Assembly: GCF_014196115.1 (NCBI RefSeq)
Contig: NZ_JACIDB010000015.1
Span: 1 to 33,215, forward strand
Direction: 5' to 3'
From: Sphingomonas aquatilis
GTDB lineage: Bacteria > Pseudomonadota > Alphaproteobacteria > Sphingomonadales > Sphingomonadaceae
Length of the DNA: 33,215 bases
The translations under genes were made by a program, and so were the position numbers. The notes under the pieces were generated by a model. That model saw only the letters and a program-made list of their open reading frames with translations. It did no database searches and was not told the DNA's origin. Numbering within the stretch: the stretch's first letter is position 1; each line of letters opens with the position of its first letter. Below are positions 1 through 6,484 of the stretch, in pieces.

Positions 1-42
1 GCTTGTGGATGGCTCCACGCTGCCCCCGCTGCTACCAGCCGT

Positions 43-79
43 GTGTCATTTCTATTTGGGGCAGAATGTGTCTTTTCTA
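43..79. repeat. short direct repeat left of tniQ
   Basis: GTGTCATTTCTA at 43-54 recurs as GTGTCTTTTCTA at 68-79, 11 of 12 bases matching and offset by 25 bases. The spot is just downstream of tniQ, where this family may carry a resolution site or the start of the cargo region. The unit does not match the repeats at the other side of the module (3946-4010), so it is unlikely to be the partner terminus. It could also be chance. Confidence 0.3.
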
Positions 80-141
80 ATCAGCGGGAACACGGATTTC
101 TGTTCCTTCAGAGATGCTTACGTGCCGTCCGACGGGCATTG

Positions 142-1284
142 TCACCCGCTCAGCAACAGTCGCTCGCGGTGCCGCAGATCCCGCTCGGCCCGCCACGCGT
201 GAAACTGCGCCAGAACGCTTTCGGCGTCCATACCAGTTCGTCGCTGATGGGCCTCAATGCGGACGCGTAGGCGTGCCGGCCAAGCCGTGCTGTTTCGGAT
301 CAGGGTGGCCTGCACCCAGCGAGGCACGTAGCTGAGCAGCTTCTCCAGAATGTGGCGCTCGCGAAACGGCAGATGAGCGCCCGACATCAGGCGGCTGACG
401 GGCTCGTCGGCGAGGAGCGCTACCACCGCGCTGAGAATGTGAGCTCGGCCGTAAGGCGAAAGCTCATGGTAGGGCTGTTCGTCCCAGGTCTGTGGTTTGT
501 GCTCCGGCATGATCGGCAGCACGGGGCAGTCGACCAGGTTAATGTAACTGGTCCTGAAGAGGCTCGGCGCCAGCAGCGCCCGGGTGAGATCGCGCAGCAC
601 GGTGAGGAACTGGCGGGCGGGCACCGGCTCCATCCCCGGCAAGCATGCGGGATGCCCGAGCAGCGCCTTGCGGACCTCCCCGTCAAACGCAAACAGGATC
701 GAAAGCGCCGCAGCCGTCTCTTCCGGCTCGAAATACGCCGCTGGTGTCGGCTGCGTCCAGCGGCTTGCCCTTAGCGGGGTGCCGCAATCGCCGCACACGA
801 ACTCGATGCCATTCGACCAGATGAACCGCGGCGCGTGTCTCGGCCGACAACGCCGACAGTAATCCTGTCGCCAAGCGCGATGCTGGTGACAGAAGACGAT
901 CGGCAGCGCCGCCTCTGCGTCCAGGTAAGCTCCGCCCGCCTCGTGCGCTTCGGCAAGGCAGTAGCGGCACCAGGCGAGATCGAGTTCGCCTCGCGCTCGG
1001 CCGAAACCGTCGATGCTTGGCAACCAGTCCACCGCCAGCCCTGGCCAGCGGCGCTTGACCCCGAGATTGAGCACGACATCCAACGCGACCCGAAGACCGG
1101 CTGCGACGCTTCTCGCCTCGTGCGGATCCCAGCGGACATCCGGCTGCGCCTTCGGACCGGCCGTCCATAGTGCCTCCCGAAGCTCGGCGACCGATACATC
1201 GTAGAAGGCCGCGGCCCGTCCGAGCCAGGATGACGGCAACTCGTCGGAACGAGGACGCGGCGCGAACGGCAGCGCTCCCGCCAC
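142..1284 (-). CDS. tniQ: TniQ family transposition protein
   Basis: TniQ-family accessory protein of Tn5053/Tn7-like transposons, which cooperates with TniA and TniB and is linked to target choice. The 380-residue product has the conserved TniQ opening (a proline/arginine-rich start, then LPSSWLGR near residue 17). It also has a zinc-binding core: C106/C109, C132/H135, C143/C146 and C164/C167, the last pair in VCGDCG. The length is close to Tn5053-type TniQ as I recall it. The start is GTG at 1284, three bases after the tniB stop, indicating coupled translation. It ends at 142. Family assignment is secure; which target pathway it uses cannot be told from this sequence. Confidence 0.9.
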   Translation of the reverse strand: MAGALPFAPRPRSDELPSSWLGRAAAFYDVSVAELREALWTAGPKAQPDVRWDPHEARSVAAGLRVALDVVLNLGVKRRWPGLAVDWLPSIDGFGRARGELDLAWCRYCLAEAHEAGGAYLDAEAALPIVFCHQHRAWRQDYCRRCRPRHAPRFIWSNGIEFVCGDCGTPLRASRWTQPTPAAYFEPEETAAALSILFAFDGEVRKALLGHPACLPGMEPVPARQFLTVLRDLTRALLAPSLFRTSYINLVDCPVLPIMPEHKPQTWDEQPYHELSPYGRAHILSAVVALLADEPVSRLMSGAHLPFRERHILEKLLSYVPRWVQATLIRNSTAWPARLRVRIEAHQRRTGMDAESVLAQFHAWRAERDLRHRERLLLSG

Positions 1285-1287
1285 GGC

Positions 1288-2211
1288 TCAAGCAGCCGCC
1301 GTCGCCCGCCCGCGTCCACGGCGCTGGGCTAACGCCTTCATGCTGACGGAGGGAAGCACAAGGTCGTCGGCGTCGAGGTCACTCACTTCGATACGCTCGG
1401 TGCCGTTCTCGATTGCCCGCACAGCGAGCGTTTCGACGAGCCGGAAGATGCGGCCGGTGTTCCCGTCGCTGAGGTCGAGGATAGCGGTGCGGCATCGCTC
1501 CTCCTCCAGCTGAGATGGCTTGCGCAGAGGCAGGATCGCGGCGAGCGTGACCATCAGCAGCCGAAATGGCTCGTCGTTCTGCCACCGGACCAGCTCGACC
1601 GCGTCGAACCGCTCGGCCAGTGCCGCATCCGTGAGCAGCGCCGCGCGCGCCTCGTGGTTGCCGGTGCAGACGAGCGGAATCTGCAGGTCGTTGGCCAGAT
1701 AGCGAAGCGTGTTGAGGAAGACGCGCTGCTGCCGTGGCGTGCAGGCCAGCATGTGGTTGATCTCGTCCAGGATCAGCATACGAGCACCCACCTGCCCCAT
1801 GATCCGGCGGGTGAGCTGCCGGGCTCGCTGGACGTCGCCGCGCCCCGCAAAGCCGGCGCCAAGCTTCTCGAGAACCTCCCCGTAGAACTCGCCATCGGTC
1901 GGCTGTGGCGGCAGCTGAACGGCCACGACCGGGATCGTCGCCGTTCCCGTTGTGTCGTTGAACCCGCGCGGGTTCTCCGCCTCGAAGCGCTCGACGATGC
2001 GGGACTTCCCCATCCCGGTCTGGCCGTAGATCAGGAGGCACGGCATGCGCGTGCGCGGCGGGTAGCGTAGCATCGCATCCAAGGTCTTGCGCACGGTTTC
2101 CGCCTTCGGGAAGCCGAGCCAACGATCCATGCGGATCCAGGCAATTCGCTCCTTGTCGGCCCACATCGCACGCTCGCGGTAGTCCTCGGCAAGATGCGAC
2201 AGATCGCTCAT
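1288..2211 (-). CDS. tniB: TniB AAA+ ATPase, transposition regulator
   Basis: ATP-dependent regulator that bridges transposase and target DNA in Tn5053/Tn402-type transposition (TnsC/MuB-like role). The 307-residue protein has a Walker A GQTGMGKS at residues 63-70 and a Walker B MLILDE ending at D149-E150, followed by INHML, which is characteristic of TniB. The ATG at 2211 overlaps the tniA stop in an ATGA arrangement, so tniA and tniB are translationally coupled. The family normally has about 300 residues, so this gene looks intact. A basic, Arg-rich tail (QRRGRGR) may aid DNA binding, which is inference. Confidence 0.93.
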   Translation of the reverse strand: MSDLSHLAEDYRERAMWADKERIAWIRMDRWLGFPKAETVRKTLDAMLRYPPRTRMPCLLIYGQTGMGKSRIVERFEAENPRGFNDTTGTATIPVVAVQLPPQPTDGEFYGEVLEKLGAGFAGRGDVQRARQLTRRIMGQVGARMLILDEINHMLACTPRQQRVFLNTLRYLANDLQIPLVCTGNHEARAALLTDAALAERFDAVELVRWQNDEPFRLLMVTLAAILPLRKPSQLEEERCRTAILDLSDGNTGRIFRLVETLAVRAIENGTERIEVSDLDADDLVLPSVSMKALAQRRGRGRATAAA

Positions 2212-3890
2212 CTGGGCATCTCCTCGACGAGGTACGGTAGCGCCTGCCGATCACCGCCCTTATCCGTTCCCGAGGCACCCGGCAGAGCTGTGGCTCTGTC
2301 CTCCTCAATGGTGGGCTTGCCGCTGCTTCTGGCGCGCCGTGCATCAGCCAAGGCTGCCCTTGTCCTCTGGAGCGCGAGCCGTGCGGCCTTCGTCTTGTGA
2401 GCGGCTTCCGCTACGATCAGCCGCTGTGTCTCGACCGCCTGGAAGATCAGCGTCTCGTCGACCGCTTGCTGACCACGCTCGCGCAGGGTGCGAACCGCCT
2501 CCTTCTGTTCCCAGCGGGTGATCGCCGGCCGCCGGAGGTCACGATAGGGCACCTCGAGGTGCTCGCCATGCGGGAGCTCGAGCCAGATGCGAGAAAGGTC
2601 ACGCGGGTCCCACCGGATCGGCATGGCCTGCCCGGGTCGCGTGTACCAGCAGGACAGCGCGTCATCCCAGTAGTGCGTATGGAACAGTTCGATGCCGTGC
2701 GGGGTCACCGCGCGTAGTTCGCAAGGCAGGAAGTCGAAGAGGAAGCTGGCGCGATCGACCGGCAGCCGCGCCAGCTCCGGCCGCCGTTCCATCGCTTCGG
2801 CCCAGGCGAGCGCCGGCGGGATGCCGATGCCGCGGTGTCGCTCTGCATGGTACGGCCCAATGATCTGTGCGGCGAGCCAGCTCTCCAACTCGCCCAGCGT
2901 CATGCACGCTTGGGCTTCGGAGTCGTATTCGCCTCGCTCCGCCACGTTGGAGAACGTCGTGCCGGGCAGAAGATGGACAGCGCCCATCACTGTCCCGATC
3001 AGCCGCTCGATATGGCCACCGAAGTGCGGACGCCGAACCGGACGATACTCGAGCGAGATCGAGTGGGCACGGCAGCCCCGTTTCAGAGCGTCGGAGCGGT
3101 GCTCGCGCGCATTGTCGAGGTGTAGCCGATCCATGAGACCCTGATTGTCCCAAGGTGCCTCCATGCCGCGCTCGGCCAACCAGGCGGTCTTGGGGAGAAC
3201 GGCTTGGCGCATGCACATGCCAACCGACACGGCCGAGGGTGCAAGCATATCGAGGTGGAACCCCGGTACCGTGCGGCTCGCGATATCGATCATCAGCGTG
3301 AGCCACGGCCGACCGATGGGCTTTCGATACAGATCGTCGACGACGATCACGTCGACCAGCGTGTGATCCGATTGCACGAGCTCCAGCGCGTAGCTGGCAT
3401 CCAACACGCCTCGCGTCGGCTCCCACTTGTCAGCGGCGGCTTTGGACCCTTGCCTACGGGCCGTGACGGTCTGGGGAGGCAGTCTGTCCAATCGTGCTTG
3501 GATTGCCTTGGTGCTGGGCACCTTCAGCCCGATCTTCTGCGCCTCATGTCGGAGCCAGCGGCGGAGCGCCTGCACGTTCGGCTTCTCGAGGGTGAGATAA
3601 CACTCCGCGATGCCTCGGGCGATCAACTGCTCGGCAGCAGATGAGAGCCGCCGCTCTCCCCTCTCCCGCCCTCGCGGGCGCGGCAACAGCGAAGCGGCAA
3701 CGGGCGACGCCCGATAAAGCTGGAGAAGCTCATGAAAACGGGCGCGACCCAGCCCAAGCTTATCCAGCGCTTCGGCGGCTGCGTTGCCCGGGATGCGGGT
3801 CAGCGCAGCAAGTGGGCGGATGATCTTCTCGCGGCGGTGCGCTTCTGCCCAATTAGCGTCGCTCGCCGTCTTCAGGTCCGCGGTTCGCAT
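2208..3890 (-). CDS. tniA: TniA DDE transposase
   Basis: DDE-type transposase (retroviral-integrase fold with a Mu-type C-terminal domain) that cuts and joins transposon ends. It has 560 residues, matching Tn5053 TniA length as I recall it. The candidate catalytic triad is visible: D175 in QSDHT, D259 in LHLDNAREH and E295 in GGHIERLIG. The N-terminal 140 residues contain helix-turn-helix-like DNA-binding segments, and the C-terminus carries an Arg/Lys-rich helical tail. ATG at 3890 is the first start of the module. The upstream 130 bases hold two direct repeats and a TGT...ACA-type tip. There is no frameshift, so the element could be active. Confidence 0.93.
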   Translation of the reverse strand: MRTADLKTASDANWAEAHRREKIIRPLAALTRIPGNAAAEALDKLGLGRARFHELLQLYRASPVAASLLPRPRGRERGERRLSSAAEQLIARGIAECYLTLEKPNVQALRRWLRHEAQKIGLKVPSTKAIQARLDRLPPQTVTARRQGSKAAADKWEPTRGVLDASYALELVQSDHTLVDVIVVDDLYRKPIGRPWLTLMIDIASRTVPGFHLDMLAPSAVSVGMCMRQAVLPKTAWLAERGMEAPWDNQGLMDRLHLDNAREHRSDALKRGCRAHSISLEYRPVRRPHFGGHIERLIGTVMGAVHLLPGTTFSNVAERGEYDSEAQACMTLGELESWLAAQIIGPYHAERHRGIGIPPALAWAEAMERRPELARLPVDRASFLFDFLPCELRAVTPHGIELFHTHYWDDALSCWYTRPGQAMPIRWDPRDLSRIWLELPHGEHLEVPYRDLRRPAITRWEQKEAVRTLRERGQQAVDETLIFQAVETQRLIVAEAAHKTKAARLALQRTRAALADARRARSSGKPTIEEDRATALPGASGTDKGGDRQALPYLVEEMPR

Positions 3891-3945
3891 GGTACGACGC
3901 CTCGGCTGATCCAGCCTGGCAAGCGTCCGCTCTTTTGGGGAGAAT

Positions 3946-4019
3946 GTCCACCATTTCAGGAGTGGACTGACGCCGGGCGACGCTCGCCGTGTGCGTCCAC
4001 CGTTTCAGGACAACCGACA
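3946..4019. repeat. candidate transposon terminus with two 16-bp direct repeats
   Basis: GTCCACCATTTCAGGA at 3946-3961 and GTCCACCGTTTCAGGA at 3995-4010 differ at one base and start 49 bases apart. Just beyond the second, the plus strand ends ACCGACA at 4019, so read inward from the right the element would begin TGTCGGTTGTCC. The first copy is followed by GTGGAC (3962-3967), which pairs with its own GTCCAC. Position and pattern fit terminal binding sites of a TniA-type transposase. The exact tip is uncertain, because another TGTC lies a few bases further out. Confidence 0.6.
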
Positions 4020-4077
4020 CCATCGATCCCGACAGCCACAATAGTTACTAGCGATAAGCCTGATTCCTGCTAGCAAG

Positions 4078-5367
4078 GTGGCAGGCAAAATTATGGGTCG
4101 GAACGGAGCCGAAACAGTGATCATCGACGTGCCGACGCCGGATGAATTTCACGATGCCGGCGTCAATCAGCTCTACCTGGCATGGAAGATCACCATGGAC
4201 GCGCACGACGCGTGGTCCATCGGAGTTGGTGCCAGTGGGGATGCGGAGGCGACCGACGACTATTGGCGAAGTGTGCAGCCTGCACTGTCGAACGCCTACA
4301 GCCTTATCCAGCAAGCGATGGAGCTCGGCCTCAAGGGCCGGATCGCGCGCGTGTCGCCATACCTCCTCCTTGGCGATCCAGCCGACTGGAGCCCGAAGGC
4401 GGCGAAGGGGGCAACATCGTTTGGCGAGCTGCCGAGCCTCGAGGCGTCAAAGCTCGTAGCCGTGCACAACAGCGTTGCGGACCCGCCGCTGGACCCGGCG
4501 TTCAACACCTTCTGGACCGCGGTTCGCAAAGACCGCAACCGCATCATGCATTCGGCGCCGCGCGTAACCTTCACTGCGGGTGAGGTCACCCGTACCATCC
4601 TAATGGCGGCAAACGCGCTTTTTGCGGAGACATCATGGGTTGACCGGTTGTTTGCGATGGAGGGGGAGAGCAAGTTCGCCATCTTCGGCCTGGATGACCA
4701 CGTCTACAGCGCCGTTGTCGGCCAGGTGGCCTGTGCCATCGAATTCCTCACACCCGCGGAGGCGATCGACCTTTTCGGCTTCAATCCCAGGCAGCATGCC
4801 TATCTCTGTCCTGCCTGCTTTGAGGCCACGCCGTACGATTATGCGGTGGATCTCCCAAAGCTAGCCCAGTTTGCCGCCAAGGTGCCCGGCGAGACCGAGC
4901 TAAGCTGCGTCGTCTGCCAGACGACGACTGACGTTAGCAGAGACGAGTGTGTGTATCCGGAATGTGTCGGTAACGTCATCGCCATGGAGCGGTGCCTGAC
5001 CTGCTACCAGCTGCAGGACGAGCATCTGAAGATCGACGGCCCACCAAACGATGGCCAGGGGGATACTGTCTATGGCTACGACTTCATCTTTGGCCGGCCC
5101 CGCGAACGATCGGGGCGAACTTTTCTGAAGCACTATCAACGCGAAGACAGCGATGACGGTGCCATCGCCTTTGGGAAGCGAGCGCTGACGACACCTCACC
5201 TCGCAAGCTGGACCAGCGTCTCGATCTACGAGCACCAGTCCGGTATCTTTCCCTTTGGTGACAAGGCTCGAGTGCGCCCGCTTGGTCATTGGCTACGTCA
5301 GGAGGGCACGCTGTCATGGCACAAGGACGTGACTCTCTATGATCCTGTGCATGACGGTCCAGTATGA
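4078..5367 (+). CDS. HEPN-like protein with two zinc-ribbon cysteine sets, putative RNase
   Basis: I do not recognise a named family over the whole 429 residues. Residues about 65-160 resemble a HEPN four-helix domain: a helix with ELGLKGRIA, a PYLLL turn, then RNRIMH at 153-158, which fits the RNxxxH signature of HEPN ribonucleases. The middle has eight ordered cysteines, C244/C247 with C277/C280 and C291/C296 with C306/C309, suggesting two zinc ribbons. The C-terminal 110 residues are unassigned. The start shown is GTG 4078; ATG 4093 is an alternative. The stop overlaps the recombinase ATG by four bases, so the two are co-translated. HEPN proteins often act as toxins or in phage defence, but RNase activity here is inferred from one motif. 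Confidence 0.75.
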   Translation: MAGKIMGRNGAETVIIDVPTPDEFHDAGVNQLYLAWKITMDAHDAWSIGVGASGDAEATDDYWRSVQPALSNAYSLIQQAMELGLKGRIARVSPYLLLGDPADWSPKAAKGATSFGELPSLEASKLVAVHNSVADPPLDPAFNTFWTAVRKDRNRIMHSAPRVTFTAGEVTRTILMAANALFAETSWVDRLFAMEGESKFAIFGLDDHVYSAVVGQVACAIEFLTPAEAIDLFGFNPRQHAYLCPACFEATPYDYAVDLPKLAQFAAKVPGETELSCVVCQTTTDVSRDECVYPECVGNVIAMERCLTCYQLQDEHLKIDGPPNDGQGDTVYGYDFIFGRPRERSGRTFLKHYQREDSDDGAIAFGKRALTTPHLASWTSVSIYEHQSGIFPFGDKARVRPLGHWLRQEGTLSWHKDVTLYDPVHDGPV

Positions 5368-6410
5368 TCGGCGATGATGCCGCGGAGCGCCGCGCGCTTC
5401 TCGCGATCGGGCCGATCGATCTGTCGCCAGCGTCAATCGATCTCGCACCGGATCTTAACCAGAGCGACCGCGCCCGGGTCGACCATTTCCTGGCGCGCGC
5501 ATCGGCGGATGCGACCTTGCGTGCCTATCGGTCCGACTGGCGACTGTTCACGACCTGGTGCGACACACGCGGCTACGCCTCACTCCCGGCTTCACCCATT
5601 GTCACGGCTGCGTTCCTAAGCGAGCTTGCCAGAGACGGTAGCACCCATTCGAATGGGCGACCGTTATCCAAGTCGTCCATCGGTCGGCGGCTGGCCGCGA
5701 TCGTCTTTGCCCACCGCGCCGCTGAGCTCGAACCGCCAACCGTACAAGCCGGCGCGGCCGCGCTGGATCGCGTGATGCGGGGTATCCGTAACGCCAAACG
5801 CAGCGATCGCCCGGCGAAGAAGCGGCCGGCCGACAGCGACGTGCTGCGTGACATGGTGCGCCATATCACCGGCTCCGCCCTCATCGACTACCGGGATCGC
5901 GCGCTGCTGAGCATCGGCATGATGGGGGCGTTCCGCCGCTCTGAGCTGGTCGCGATTGACATCGCCGATGTGGCCGAAGATCCACGCGGGCTGCTGGTCA
6001 CGATTCCGTTTTCGAAGGGCGATCAGGAGGGCAAGGGGCAGAGCGTCGCGGTCCTCGATGGTCGTCGCATGGAGCCTGTGCGCCATTACCGCGCCTGGTT
6101 GGAGGTCGCGGGCATCACCGAGGGGCCCGTGTTCCGCCGTCTCACACCGCACGGCCGCCTCACCGAAAAGCCAGTTAGTCCGCAAACAGTGGCGCTGGTG
6201 GTCAAGGCGCGCGCAGCCGCAGCCGGCTATGATCCGGCACTTTTCTCAGGCCATTCACTGCGCGCCGGCTTCCTGACCGAGGCGGGTCGCCATGGTGCCA
6301 ATTTGTTTAAGATGAAAGAGCACAGCCGCCATAAGTCGCTCGAGATGCTCAGCGAGTATGTTCGCGATCAGGAGGCGTTCCGCAATCACGCCGGCGAAGG
6401 CTTTGCGTAA
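5364..6410 (+). CDS. tyrosine recombinase / integrase
   Basis: Site-specific recombinase of the phage-integrase/Xer class. The 348-residue protein has a SAM-like core-binding domain (about 38-140, with TLRAYRSDWRLFTTWC) and a catalytic domain. Candidate active residues are R191 in GAFRRSEL, K218 in FSKGD, H297 and R300 in GHSLRAGF, H323 in SRHKS and the nucleophile Y332 in SEYVRD. The set is complete, so it should be able to cut DNA. The ATG overlaps the upstream stop as ATGA. No attachment site or tRNA is visible nearby, and the enzyme sits inside an operon rather than at an island edge. It may therefore serve the neighbouring genes or mark a small mobile unit; that is inference. Confidence 0.92.
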   Translation: MIGDDAAERRALLAIGPIDLSPASIDLAPDLNQSDRARVDHFLARASADATLRAYRSDWRLFTTWCDTRGYASLPASPIVTAAFLSELARDGSTHSNGRPLSKSSIGRRLAAIVFAHRAAELEPPTVQAGAAALDRVMRGIRNAKRSDRPAKKRPADSDVLRDMVRHITGSALIDYRDRALLSIGMMGAFRRSELVAIDIADVAEDPRGLLVTIPFSKGDQEGKGQSVAVLDGRRMEPVRHYRAWLEVAGITEGPVFRRLTPHGRLTEKPVSPQTVALVVKARAAAAGYDPALFSGHSLRAGFLTEAGRHGANLFKMKEHSRHKSLEMLSEYVRDQEAFRNHAGEGFA

Positions 6411-6484
6411 TGAGCAGGCGCGGAAGGGATGGGTTGGCGTTGGCGAGGATGTCGCATAGGCATAAGGGCGAGGGGACGCTGTGA
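6410..6484 (+). CDS. 24-codon bridging mini-ORF
   Basis: A 24-residue frame opens with an ATG overlapping the recombinase TAA by one base (TAATG) and closes with a TGA that overlaps the GTG start of the next gene (GTGA). It would carry ribosomes across the only gap in the cluster. The peptide is very basic (Arg/His/Lys-rich) and resembles nothing I know. It may be a coupling device rather than a functional peptide, or a chance frame in GC-rich DNA. Confidence 0.3.
   Translation: MSRRGRDGLALARMSHRHKGEGTL

Larger units (their letters stand above)
1..4019 (-). mobile_element. Tn5053/Tn402-like transposon, transposition module end (partial)
   Basis: Three co-directional genes in the order tniA, tniB, tniQ, with a 4-base overlap and a 3-base gap between them, form the core transposition module of the Tn5053/Tn402 branch of Tn7-like elements. 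The candidate outer terminus lies upstream of tniA, near 4019, where the complementary strand reads TGTCGGTTGTCC inward. Two direct repeats just inside it fit transposase binding sites. In this family cargo and a resolvase gene normally follow tniQ, which here would be left of position 1. The other end and the target-site duplication are therefore not visible. No Cas gene is present, so nothing suggests an RNA-guided element. The terminus position is inferred; the gene module is clear. Confidence 0.8.

Noticed and set aside
142..4019. CRISPR-associated transposon
   Set aside because: The tniA-tniB-tniQ set invites the idea, but no Cas gene, CRISPR repeat or guide-like array is visible, and the gene types fit ordinary Tn5053/Tn402 elements.
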